A model generated the notes under the pieces. That model was given only the letters and a program-made list of their open reading frames with translations, ran no database searches and had not been told where the DNA came from. A stretch of DNA of 64,000 nucleotides from NCBI GenBank assembly GCA_029834535.1, contig JAQMWT010000538.1, forward strand, positions 1-64,000, read 5' to 3'. Both the position numbers and the translations under genes were made by a program. This document shows, in pieces, positions 1-8,603 of this stretch; the first letter of the stretch is position 1, and the number at the start of each line of letters is the position of its first letter. The DNA is from Chrysophaeum taylorii. Its lineage: Eukaryota; Sar; Pelagophyceae; Pelagomonadales; Pelagomonadaceae.

Positions 1-90
1 GAGGATGAAGAGGAGGTGGATGAAGAGGAGGTGGATGAAGAGGTGGAGGATGCCCCGCCGCCACCGCCCAAGAAGAAGAGTCGAAAATAA
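1..90 (+). CDS. 3' end of a gene for a protein with an acidic, then basic, tail (partial)
   Basis: The frame is open from the first base and stops at TAA 88-90. It encodes 29 residues: alternating Glu/Asp-rich blocks with the pattern EDEEEVDEEEV, then a run of five prolines, then KKKSRK at the very end. Acidic stretches followed by a short lysine/arginine cluster are common at the C-termini of nuclear or nucleolar proteins, and KKKSRK could serve as a nuclear localisation signal; that is inference. The body of the gene lies to the left of the window, so the family cannot be named. The composition could also be microsatellite-derived coding sequence (GAG-GAT repeats). Confidence 0.5.
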   Translation, partial: EDEEEVDEEEVDEEVEDAPPPPPKKKSRK

Positions 91-867
91 GCCGCTTACC
101 CTAAAGGAGAAAATTGGTGCCGGTCGCGATCGTGTCGTCGCAGCTAACGGGAGTGAGCTTTTTAGCCCCCCGCGTGCGAAGACGAGGTGTGGCTTATTGG
201 TGCCTGCCTGCCGGAGGGGGGGGGTATTACTATTAGGTCCTGCGTACGACACCAAGCTGCGCGCGTGCGAGGGAGAGTTGTATAACGCGGCGCCCCGTTT
301 TACTAGCTTCCGACGACGACGACGACGACGACAGGCCATAAAGGGAATGGGTCTTCATTTTTTGGCAAGAACCAGACGTCAACGAGAGACGCTTTGCGAA
401 GCGCGATCGTCGGAGAACACCCCCCAGCGAGCGTCATGTCCTTTTGGAGGGATGCCTGCCTGGCATCGCACGTTATCCACCAGCTGACTCGGACGCCCGG
501 AAAAGCTCGTCGAGCTCCCGGTCGCTTCGATCCTCGTCGTCGTTAACCCCGTCGACGCTCCTCGAGCCCTCCCTCGATCGACCTCAGTTGCGCGAAGGCC
601 GAACTCTCTCACATAAGGTGTCGCGACTGTTTTACTCCACCCGCCACGGACGCTCATCGCCTTCATCCCTACCCGGCTTTCCGGCTGCTGCTGCCCGAAG
701 CAGAGCACGAGTTGATGCCGCGTCGTCGACCATCCGCAGCTAAAGTCGTTTTGTAAATGATTCTTCATCAACTTCTTCGCCTACCGTCCCTGCCCGAGCG
801 TCTCGCCACCAACCCAAATTAACGGCGGCGACCGCTCGCTCGCGCGCGGCGCGCAGGGATTCAACGA
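91..867. other. intergenic stretch, no gene seen
   Basis: About 780 bases lie between the end of the acidic-tail gene and the convergent LMBR1-type gene. Overlapping reading frames exist on both strands, but all are low-complexity Arg/Ser-rich and none resembles a known family. A short GAC-type triplet run lies near 312-331. I see no RNA gene here. Confidence 0.4.
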
Positions 868-3146
868 TCAGACCATGCTGACGTCTGTGGCGCGGCGGAG
901 TATGACGTAATCGCGCCAAGCGCGGAGCGATCGGACCCACCGCTCGCACTCTTCGCGGTCCGCGGCCTCGAGCCTGAAGTCGTCCACGGCAAACCGCCGC
1001 TGCTCCTTGGTCGTCGTCGTCCCCGGGTCGTCGGAAGAAGAAATATCGCCGACTCGGCGGAGGTCGAGGTGCTTGACGGGAAGCGTAGACACGTCCTCCG
1101 TCTCGAAGAGCGAGAGTCCCGTCGCGTCGACGCGCGCGTGGCGTCGCACCCACGAGTCCGGGAGGACGAATCTTCTTCGAGGTTCGCTGAAGCGCAGAGG
1201 CCCCTCGAGCACCGCCGGCGTCGTTCTCGCCGCGGCGCGCCGACGATCGGTGCTGCTCTCCTCCTCGTACCGGCCGCGCGCCGCGATATGATTTCCGATG
1301 TCGTCGTCGTTGTCCAGGGCCAGGGCGGCGCCGCCGAAGTCGCGCTGTTCCACCACCATTTCCGCCGCTGCTCTAGGGTTGTCCCGCCCCTCGTTGGGCG
1401 CGAAGCGGTCCGGAGGGATGCCCGGTGCACGGCGCGCTCCCGTCGACGGCGATCCCTCTCCAGGCGCACCCTGCCCTCGCGGCGCTGGTCGTGGTCGACG
1501 CTGGCGACGTCGGCGCCGAACTGCCAGCGCGAACACTTGAAGAGACGACGAAGGCGGTTGAATACGCCGAGCGCGTGCGCGGCCGCGATCGCGAGCACGA
1601 GGCAGGCCGCGACCTGGTCGAAGCCAGGGGTGAGGGTGTCGAGCTTGGCCGAGTAGAAGCGGTAGAAGGCCGTGCGGAGGTGGCGGCGCGGGTCGCCCCG
1701 GTCGCGATCGGGCGGCGGCGGCGAAGAGGACTGGACCTCGTGGAGCGTGGAGAGGTAGTTGTAGAGCAGGGGGGGCGCGAGCTTGCCGGCCTGCCTGACG
1801 GCGAACGAGAGGACGACGGGCGGAGTTTTGCGGTAGATGTTGATGTCGACGTAGCCGCGCAGCCGCAAGAGGCCAAAGGCGTGGGCGGCCGCCCACAACG
1901 AGAACGAAAGACATGCGAGACTCGCGGTCGCCGCGGCGGAATCGCTCGAGCGTGCCGCCGCGCGGGCCATCGCCGCGAAGGCCGACGCGAGTCCCGCCCG
2001 GCAGAGGGCGGCCCCGAGCTCGGAGGTGAGGAGACAGGCCGCCCACGCGGCCGTCGCGACCGCCGCGGCGCGGTTGCACGCGGGCCGCGCGACGCAGTGC
2101 CACGCCCACGAGTAGCGTCCCGAGCGCGAGACCCCAAAGCTCCACGAGATGCCGCGCGCCGCGAACGGCTTCGTGCGGCACTCGACATCGCTCGCCGCGA
2201 CATCCTCGAGGTAGAAAATACGGTCCCTGAGCCGCTCGACGGCGCCCTCGCTCGCCGCGAGCGACGCGCGCGGCCGCGAGCTCGCGACGCGCGTCCGCGA
2301 CCGCGCGACCGTCCGCGCCGCGCGCCCTGCCGACGGCCGAGGACCTGAACCCGGCGTCGGCGAGCGCGGCGACGTCCTCCCGCAGCGCCGCCGCAGCGAG
2401 ACCTGCGATGCGTCGTCTTGGCGGCGCTCGACGGCCGCGAGCGTCTTGATCGCGTCGGCCGCGGCCGTCGACGCGGCGATCGACGCCTCCCTGAGGGCGC
2501 CGAACTCGATGGCCGCGAGGTCGTAGGCGCGCCGCAGTTCGCGCTGGGTGTCGCCGGCGACCCAAAAGGCCCGCGGCAGCTCGACGAGCCCGACCCCCAG
2601 CAGGCACGCGAGGACGAGGCGTTGCGTGTTGCTCGCCGCGATCACCGCGACCTCGATCGCGTCGTCGTCGGCGATCGACGTCGCGAGGACCGCCCCCAAA
2701 CACGCGGCGACCCCGAGGGCCATCGCGCCGAAAAACACCGCGACGCGCCGCGCTGCGTCCAGGACCTTGCCGGGGGTCGTGACGTGGCCCGAGCTGTTGA
2801 ACTCCTCGAGGTACGGGAGAACGAGAGACGACAGCGACAGCCCGATCCAGTAGACGAGCGCGTACATCCGCTGGAGCTTCCGCGAGTGCCGAGAAAGGAC
2901 GCCACCTGCTGCGACTCGCGACCCGCGACCCGCGTCGCGAGCGTGTACGCGACGTCCATCGGACAGATGGCACAGATCGCCATCATCGAAAAGCCCCCGA
3001 GCCCCACGGCGACCAGCGTGTGCCACCGAACCAGCTCTCTGTCGGCCGTCTGCCGCACGAACGCCCCGATCCCCACGGCGAGCACAACCCACGCACGTCA
3101 AAAACCGCGTTGTCGACGTCCCCATGCTTTCAGAGGACGACGACAT
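868..3146 (-). CDS. LMBR1-domain polytopic membrane protein with C-terminal PH domain (frame corrections needed)
   Basis: The protein resembles LMBRD2-type LMBR1 proteins. An N-terminal span is followed by CAICPMDVAYT (the family's PxDV after span 2), then RMYALVYWIGLSLSSLVLPY, then LACLLGVGLVELPRAFW. A second membrane half contains LSFAVRQAGKLAPPLLYNYL and AHALGVFNRLRRLF. The last roughly 110 residues, in another frame, look like a pleckstrin-homology domain (FVLPDSWVRRHARV ... ERWVRSLRAW). A 35-nt GT-AG intron at 2871-2905 restores frame between CPMDV and RMYALVYW. The ATG at 3146 joins the first span only if one base of the CCC run at 3088-3090 is ignored, and another frame change is needed near 1360-1450 before the PH part. 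LMBR1 proteins act in ciliary and receptor trafficking; the PH domain suggests phosphoinositide binding. Family assignment is firm, exon detail is not. Confidence 0.75.
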
Positions 3147-3182
3147 GATGCTAAGTCGATAATAATAAATAGAACTTGTGGC

Positions 3183-3236
3183 AGAAAGAAAGAAAGAAAG
3201 AAAGAAGGCTACTACTACTACTACTACTACTACTAC
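3183..3236. repeat. microsatellites (AAAG)n and (CTA)n between two minus-strand genes
   Basis: About six AAAG units (3183-3206) are followed by about nine CTA units (3209-3236). In the minus strand the CTA run gives tandem TAG codons, so it supplies repeated in-frame stops at the end of the upstream oxidoreductase gene. Confidence 0.85.
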
Positions 3237-4539
3237 AAAGAAAGCTCAACGAGGGGCTTGATGTCGTCGGGGGTAAACGTTTTTGGGTCGTTTTGGTCGT
3301 CTTGTTGGTAGGTGATGAGAAAGGGAGTCCGTTGGCGTCGAGGGATCTGCGGCCGGCCTCGAGGATCGCCGTCGCGCCGGCCGTCGTCTGCATGCTCGGG
3401 AAGTCGGCGTCGATCTCGTCGAGGGTGGTGGTCTTGGCATTGATGGCCGCCGCCGCGTCAACAAAGGCCTCGAAGGAGACATAGCCGTAGGTAGCCTGGC
3501 CCTTGAACTTGCCGTTGGAGGGCGCGGGTTTCCAGAAGAGGGGGTTCGAGGAGGCGTACCCCTTGGTGTCGGTAGTAACCGTGTAGCCCCGGTGCGCCTG
3601 GTCGACGGAAATCTCGCCGTTGGTGCCCATGTAAAAAAAACGCTGCTGGGAGTGGACGTCGGCCTTGGGGGCAATCCAGCTCGAGGTGTAGAGGGCGTGG
3701 CCGGTGGATCCGTCTTTGACGTTGCGCCAGTCGACGGCGAGCGTGATCGTGTCTTCGATGGAGTCGACACCCTCGAGGCGTGCCCGCGCGACGCCCGTGC
3801 TCTTGAGGGCTGTGACCCTCTCGGGTCTCGCGACGCCCGCGCATGCCCACTCGTGGAAGTCGACGTGGTGCGAGTTGAGGTAGAAAGAGATGTCGCTGGA
3901 TTTTCCCGCCCACGCCTTGAAGGTCTCGAGCTGGTGCTTGGGCTGGGACATGTAGGCCTGGAAAAACGAAAAGCCCCCGAGTTCCCCGCGGATCCGATCC
4001 CTCGCGTCGCGGTAAATTGGATCGTATCGTTTGTGGACTTCGACGACGCACGCGACGCCTCTCGCGCGCGCTGCCGCAGCGAGCGCCTTGTGCTCGGCCA
4101 GCGTCTTGACGGGCGGTTTGGTGATCATGACGTGGAGCCCGCGCTCGATGCACGCCATCGCGATCTCGAAGTGCGTGTCGTCGGGCGTGAAGACGATCGC
4201 GACGTCCCCCGGGCCAAAGCTTTTCAAGGCCGTCGCGTAAGCCTTGCGGTCCACGACGTCGTCGGCCGGAAATGTCTCGATGACGCTCGGGTCCAGCCCC
4301 TCGTACACATCCCCGATGACGCGCCCCATATGTTGTCGGATCATAGGAAATTTCGTGCCGTTTGTCCCGCACATCCCGAGCCGGCCGATCTTCCCGCGGA
4401 GCCGGAGGTCAAGCATCACGAGCCCGACGACCCCCGTGCTCTTGTCGCTGTCGGCGGCCTTTCCGACCCACCCCGTCGTGTACTCCCCCGTCCCCATCAT
4501 CAGCACGCCCGGCAACAAAGACGACGACGACGACGACAT
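3233..4539 (-). CDS. Gfo/Idh/MocA-family NAD(P)-dependent oxidoreductase, D-galacturonate-reductase-like
   Basis: The start is ATG 4539 ([11 protein letters not shown]); an upstream in-frame TTG has no support. The N-terminal Rossmann segment carries [11 protein letters not shown], followed by [17 protein letters not shown], the nicotinamide-site [12 protein letters not shown] (the family's EKP position) and [15 protein letters not shown], then the C-terminal dimer/substrate domain. The pattern matches the eukaryotic branch that includes D-galacturonate reductases of alternative ascorbate synthesis; substrate is inference. Continuing this frame past about 3330 gives a run of serines and leucines from microsatellites. 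If one G is restored at 3329-3330 (plus-strand CC), the protein instead ends in [13 protein letters not shown] and stops at 3233-3235, which looks like a natural C-terminus. I therefore place the end at 3233 and flag the frameshift. Confidence 0.8.
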
Positions 4540-4649
4540 TGTAGTTAAAACTTTACCAATGTTGTGGTGGAGAGTAGTAAAGCGAGCGAACAAACAAACC
4601 CCTCTCTATGGTGTTCTTCGTCTTCTCTTCAAGAGGTGCACACCCTTGG

Positions 4650-4799
4650 TGGGTGGGATGTGCCTGACGGGCGGAGATAAGTACGCCCGGGACCTATAGA
4701 CGGGGTCATCGCCGAGTCGCGGGGCAGGCGAAGAGAGGACGGACGGGCCCCGCCCGTAGGTCGTACGCATGCTGCCGCCGGACGTATGTGCGACGCATC
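4650..4799 (+). repeat. dispersed repeat, copy A
   Basis: This segment shares long near-identical blocks with the reverse complement of 62300-62460: GGGATGTGCCTGA-GGGC, then a block around CATCGCCGAGTCGCGGGGCA, then CTGCCGCCGGACGTA-GTGCGACG. The last block also occurs at 26580-26665. Its first block is identical over about 30 bases to the interior of the inverted-repeat element at 33512-33677. It abuts the stop codon of the downstream gene, so it lies in 3' UTR or intergenic DNA. No coding capacity is seen. Confidence 0.85.
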
Positions 4800-5579
4800 C
4801 TAGGTGAGGTCGGTGGCGGCAGCAGGGGGGGCGCCCCTGGGCGGCCGAAAGCCGGTGAGGAGGGAGCGCTGCCAGTTGTCGCCCGAGCACCAGGCCAGGA
4901 AGACGGATTTTTCGACGGTGCCTTGGTCGTCCGCATCGAGGAGGTTGAGGGCGGACTCGAGTTCCCTTGGGGTAAGAATGGTGCCGAGGTCGCTGCAGAG
5001 GGCCACGAGCTGGTCGCGCGTGAGCTTGCCGTCGTGGTCGGCATCGTAGGCGTCGAAGCGTTCGCCGAGCTCGTGCTCGGAGACGGCCGCGAGGCCCTCG
5101 AGCTTCGCGGTCGAGCGACACCCGACGAAGATCATCGCCGCCGCGATGCAGAAGAGGTAGATCCCGACGAGCCATCCGAGCCAGGAGTTGGAGTTGGCGA
5201 GCATGAGCGAGCCGAAGAAGGCGTAGGCTACGGCGCGACCCGTCAGCGTCGTGAGGAAGTGCATTTCCTGGTAGAGGACGACGCGAGCTCGGCCGAGGCG
5301 CGGCGCGCAGCTGTCGCCCGCGGCCGTCGGGTGGTGAATGCCCTCGAGCATCAACATGGCGATCGCCCCCAGAAAGCAGTAGACCATGATGAGGGCGCGC
5401 ACGGGCGAGAGCCACAAAAAGTTTGAGAGAAACGATAGAATCGAGACGACCAACATTCCCACGACGCCCGCGACCCCCAGCAAACTCAGCTCGACGCTCC
5501 CTTCGAGGACCGACGCCTTGATCCGCGTCAGCCGCGACCCGAGACTCGTCTCCCCGATTCCGCCGTAACCTCCCCGCAT
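4800..5579 (-). CDS. COPI-associated/TVP15-like membrane protein with C-terminal EF-hand
   Basis: The protein is 259 aa from ATG 5579. Four hydrophobic segments (about residues 31-52, 59-76, 112-132 and 135-153) have the layout of the COPI_assoc/TVP15 family of Golgi membrane proteins. A cytosolic tail carries an EF-hand loop at about 179-190 (DADHDGKLTRDQ, acidic positions 1, 3 and 5 and the central Gly present; position 12 is Gln rather than Glu) and a weaker second half around LNLLDADDQGTV. This suggests a calcium-sensing Golgi or endosomal membrane protein. It is divergent from the next gene with only 35 bp between the two ATGs. The family call rests on pattern, not on a search. Confidence 0.65.
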   Translation of the reverse strand: MRGGYGGIGETSLGSRLTRIKASVLEGSVELSLLGVAGVVGMLVVSILSFLSNFLWLSPVRALIMVYCFLGAIAMLMLEGIHHPTAAGDSCAPRLGRARVVLYQEMHFLTTLTGRAVAYAFFGSLMLANSNSWLGWLVGIYLFCIAAAMIFVGCRSTAKLEGLAAVSEHELGERFDAYDADHDGKLTRDQLVALCSDLGTILTPRELESALNLLDADDQGTVEKSVFLAWCSGDNWQRSLLTGFRPPRGAPPAAATDLT

Positions 5580-5614
5580 CTTTCCTTTTTTCCTCCTCAA
5601 CAAACCTAACCCTT
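5580..5614. promoter_or_regulatory. 35-bp divergent intergenic region
   Basis: This gap separates ATG 5579 (minus) from ATG 5615 (plus). It is pyrimidine-rich on the plus strand, with a T/C tract just after 5580, and shows no TATA box. Promoter elements of both genes must lie here or reach into the neighbouring coding sequence. Its role is inferred from position only. Confidence 0.4.
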
Positions 5615-6961
5615 ATGCGTCTCCTCCTCGTCCTCGGCCTGGCGCTCGGGTGCGTGCGGTGGGACGATCAGGGACCGATTCAGGCCTTTCCGAGCGAGGA
5701 GGAAAGGGAGGCCACGGCCGTGTGTTTGGTGGAGGCGTGCGGCGCTTTGCAGATCGCTGCCGAGGGGTCAAAATGCCTCGTCGCCGACGCTGGGTGCGAC
5801 GTGTGGTGGCGGCCCGTCTACGACGACGTCATCCCGCCGATGCCCGAGCTCGCCGTGGCGCTCCCCGGGACAGGTTTTTTCGCCGCATGCCGGACGCGTG
5901 CCGGCGCGCTGGGGGTCGTCGCGATGAAGGGGGAAGCGTTTGGCCGCTGCGTCGCGGCTACCGAAGACCTCGACGGAGGCGGCTTCGACATCCTTCAAGC
6001 ACGACGGCTCGAAAAATCCTCATCCTGCGAGGGCAACGACGACGACAAAGACGCGCTCCTCGAGCGCCTCCGTGCGCGGCTCGACGCGCTCTCGAGCGAG
6101 GATAGGCTTCTGGTCGAGTCTGTTTCCGGCGGAGCGCCGTTCGGATCGCTTCGAGACGCGATCCTCGCCATCGACGACGCCTGCGCCCTCGCGGCCGTGC
6201 TGTCGGCGTCCCGCTTCGTTCCGCATCCCCTCAACGCCATGGGCCTCCACGTGCTTCGGGTGGTTCTGGCGGCGAGGGCGCGCGAGAAGCGATTGGCCGA
6301 GTTCTCGTCGAACGACGACGACGACGACTCGAGCGTCGTCGCGATGGACGAGTGGCTTCGCGACGGAATCATCGTGCGGGACTTCGATGAGATCGGCGGC
6401 GACCGCGGCCTCTACAACCTCTTGAGACTCGTGTCGGCCGAGCCGACGGTGCCGTTGCCGCCCTACGAGTGGGTCGACCGGAACGTAACGACTTTAGGAA
6501 GCGACGACCCGCAGCACGAACCGCACGTCGACTCGTTCGCATCGGTCTTGAAGGTCTGGCTCTTTCGACACCCCCTCGACGCGACCCACGGCCCCCTAAC
6601 ATTCGTCAAGGGCTCCCACGCCCTTTCGGAACCGAGACTCCGTTGGATGCACGCGTATTCCCAAGACGCCGCCGCCCTTCGCGAACCCTCCTTCCGCCTT
6701 CGGGGCGCCGCGAGTGCCGAAGCCCGAGCCCCCGACTTCGTCCGACACTGCCTCGCCCACGCTACCCCTGTGCTCCCGCTCCCCAACGCGACCACCACGC
6801 TCGTCGTCGCCGACACCTCCGCCGTCCACTTCCGCGCCAAGGGCGTACCCGGCGTCGTGCGCCAGAGCTCCCGCCTCAAGGGCGACAACGCCGGCGGTCT
6901 CCCCCGACTCGACCCCTTCCGCTGGCCCGAAGACCACCACCACCACCACCACCTTCGATGA
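5615..6961 (+). CDS. secreted phytanoyl-CoA-dioxygenase-like (PhyH) 2-oxoglutarate/Fe(II) oxygenase
   Basis: The protein is 448 aa from ATG 5615. A signal peptide (MRLLLVLGLALGCVRW) leads into a Cys-containing N-terminal region of unknown function and then a PhyH-type double-stranded beta-helix. The proximal metal ligands are HVDSF (HxD). The strand WLFRHPLDATHGPLTFVKGSH follows, and VADTSAVHFRAKG supplies the distal His near an Arg. Such enzymes hydroxylate using 2-oxoglutarate; the substrate cannot be read. The C-terminus is DHHHHHHLR, produced by a CAC triplet repeat at the stop, and an ATG/GAT run follows. It is convergent with the next gene at 35 bp. Confidence 0.75.
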   Translation: MRLLLVLGLALGCVRWDDQGPIQAFPSEEEREATAVCLVEACGALQIAAEGSKCLVADAGCDVWWRPVYDDVIPPMPELAVALPGTGFFAACRTRAGALGVVAMKGEAFGRCVAATEDLDGGGFDILQARRLEKSSSCEGNDDDKDALLERLRARLDALSSEDRLLVESVSGGAPFGSLRDAILAIDDACALAAVLSASRFVPHPLNAMGLHVLRVVLAARAREKRLAEFSSNDDDDDSSVVAMDEWLRDGIIVRDFDEIGGDRGLYNLLRLVSAEPTVPLPPYEWVDRNVTTLGSDDPQHEPHVDSFASVLKVWLFRHPLDATHGPLTFVKGSHALSEPRLRWMHAYSQDAAALREPSFRLRGAASAEARAPDFVRHCLAHATPVLPLPNATTTLVVADTSAVHFRAKGVPGVVRQSSRLKGDNAGGLPRLDPFRWPEDHHHHHHLR

Positions 6962-6996
6962 TGATGATATTAAAATAAATAAACAATATGATTTCA

Positions 6997-8001
6997 TCAA
7001 AGCTCCGGCGTCGGTCCGGTCGCGGTGTTGTGGACGTGGGGGTGGTGGTGGCTAAGAATAAAACCCGGATGGCGGAGGTTGCGGACCTCGTGCTCGAGCT
7101 CGTAGAGCACGCGGCCCCCATCGAGGTCGACGATATCCTTGAACCTAAACTCGTTGAACTCGAGCGCGAGGTCGAGGGTATCGTAGCGAAACTGCGGGAA
7201 GCGCGGGTTGTTGAAGACCAAGTCCCGCGCAGAAAGACGGTCGTAGGCCCTTCGCCATTCCGGGCCGTTGATGTAGATCGCGACGTGGTGAAAATCGTAC
7301 GCCGGAACTCTGTCGACTCGAGAAAAAAATTCGAGGGCCTGACCAGAGCCAATCCGCACCGCGCACCTCTCCTCCGAAAACTCCACAATCGCCCCAAATA
7401 TCCGGCGATAAAACTCACAAATCCCCGCAGTCGAACCCTCGGGAACGTCGAACCGTAAAGCCCGAAGCCCCAGCCCCTCCGACTCCCCGCCCGGCAACGT
7501 GCCCGGTCCAAACTTTTCGTCTCCGGCCTCGAGGACGAACCTGTTGCCGAAAGGACCCACGAACCGGTCGTCGTCGTGCAACTCCCACGCCGCGAGCCGT
7601 TCACGCACCGCGGCCAGCTTATCGCGCGGCCACGTCAGCACGATCTCGCCCCGGATCGTCTGACTCGGGAATTCCGTTTCGAGCTCGTCGGCGAACGGCA
7701 AATGAAACTGCTGGAGTCCGATGTTCGCCCACATCAGCCCGCCGAGCGCCGGCGACCCCAACCCGCGACGCGCGGTGTTGGTCACGTTGAGCACGCCCTC
7801 AGCCCTTGGATCCCGCGCGCAACCAAGTACCTTGAACCAGAACTCTTCGAGCTCCTCGGACCACCTCACCCCACTGTTCAGGTTCACGTGCTCGAGGCTC
7901 ACCATGGGGGCGTACTTCACGCCAACTTGCGGCAGCTCCTCGCCGAAGATCGCGACAATCAACGACCACCACAACAACAATCTTTTTTCGTGCAAACCCA
8001 T
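6997..8001 (-). CDS. secreted VOC (glyoxalase/bleomycin-resistance/dioxygenase) superfamily protein
   Basis: The protein is 334 aa from ATG 8001. It begins with a signal peptide (LLLWWSLIVAIFGEELP). A first VOC unit starts at SLEHVNLNSGVRWSEELEEFW and runs through MWANIGLQQFHLPF. A second starts at LRALRFDVPEGSTAGICEFY, the usual 'DP...FYR..FG' layout, and runs through AYDFHHVAIYI. His/Glu residues are in the usual places, so metal binding is possible. The reaction is unknown. The C-terminal tail HHHPHVHNTATG is His-rich. Confidence 0.7.
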   Translation of the reverse strand: MGLHEKRLLLWWSLIVAIFGEELPQVGVKYAPMVSLEHVNLNSGVRWSEELEEFWFKVLGCARDPRAEGVLNVTNTARRGLGSPALGGLMWANIGLQQFHLPFADELETEFPSQTIRGEIVLTWPRDKLAAVRERLAAWELHDDDRFVGPFGNRFVLEAGDEKFGPGTLPGGESEGLGLRALRFDVPEGSTAGICEFYRRIFGAIVEFSEERCAVRIGSGQALEFFSRVDRVPAYDFHHVAIYINGPEWRRAYDRLSARDLVFNNPRFPQFRYDTLDLALEFNEFRFKDIVDLDGGRVLYELEHEVRNLRHPGFILSHHHPHVHNTATGPTPEL

Positions 8002-8126
8002 CTCCTATCCTCAAAGAGTTAAGGGTAAGTGTAAGTATCCGGTTAGGTACTTCCTTCCTTACTACTAGACGCGTCATTCGAGAGGCTACGGACGTTGCGT
8101 GGCCGTTGAATCATCTGACGTGGAAC

Positions 8127-8450
8127 ATGTATCGGGGTCTCCTTCGGCGTGGCCTCCCGCGTCGGGCGCCCGACAAGAACAACAAAGCCAGCAAGCCCGA
8201 CGCTGAAAGCAGCGAGTCGAGCGATCGCCTTCACTCGACGGACATCGCCTTCAAACCGACAGAGGACGGCTGGGGCTACAGTCCGAGGTACGCGCAGCAG
8301 TACGACAAGATCTTCGGCGTGAAGAAGAAGGAGAAGGCCCCCGACGCACAACTCGACGTCGCTTCGCTCTCCAGGGTCCTTAAAACCCACGCCGATAATC
8401 CCGACCTCGAGGCCCTTCTCCAAGCCTTTGGATGGACGCGCGCCCAGTAA
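8127..8450 (+). CDS. small uncharacterised protein (107 aa)
   Basis: The start is ATG 8127 (MYRGLLRRGLPRR), with a stop at 8448-8450. The N-terminus is basic and could be an organelle presequence. The middle is polar (KNNKASKPDAESSESSDR). The most conserved-looking part is GWGYSPRYAQQYDKIFGVKK, followed by an amphipathic helix SLSRVLKTHADNPDLEALLQ. I do not recognise a family. It sits in normal spacing between two real genes on the plus-strand side, and codon composition is like its neighbours. Confidence 0.5.
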   Translation: MYRGLLRRGLPRRAPDKNNKASKPDAESSESSDRLHSTDIAFKPTEDGWGYSPRYAQQYDKIFGVKKKEKAPDAQLDVASLSRVLKTHADNPDLEALLQAFGWTRAQ

Positions 8451-8558
8451 TATTATCGGTGAGGGAGACGAGTTGGAGGAGGATGTCGTTCGTTCATCCC
8501 GGAGACGGAGGGGGGACCCAGGGCCGCCAAAGGTGAGACGGCGGCGGTTATTAAGGGT

Positions 8559-8582
8559 AATTAATTAATTAATTAATTAATA
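8559..8582. repeat. (TTAA)n microsatellite
   Basis: Five to six TTAA units lie 22 bp upstream of the SLBP start codon. This AT island is conspicuous in GC-rich DNA and could help open the promoter; that is speculation. Confidence 0.8.
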
Positions 8583-8603
8583 GGTGTGATTTGAAAACGA
8601 CGC

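Noticed and set aside
5-487. Plus-strand frame starting MKRRWMKRRW
   Set aside because: It reads the GAG/GAT repeat of the partial acidic gene in the wrong frame.
2418-3311. Long plus-strand frame opposite the LMBR1 gene
   Set aside because: It is the complement of a gene with clear family motifs; its own product is Arg/Asp-rich without motifs, a GC-rich shadow.
8127-8450. TTG at 8106 as start of the small orphan
   Set aside because: A normal ATG lies 21 bases downstream in the same frame; non-ATG starts are not expected in a nuclear gene.
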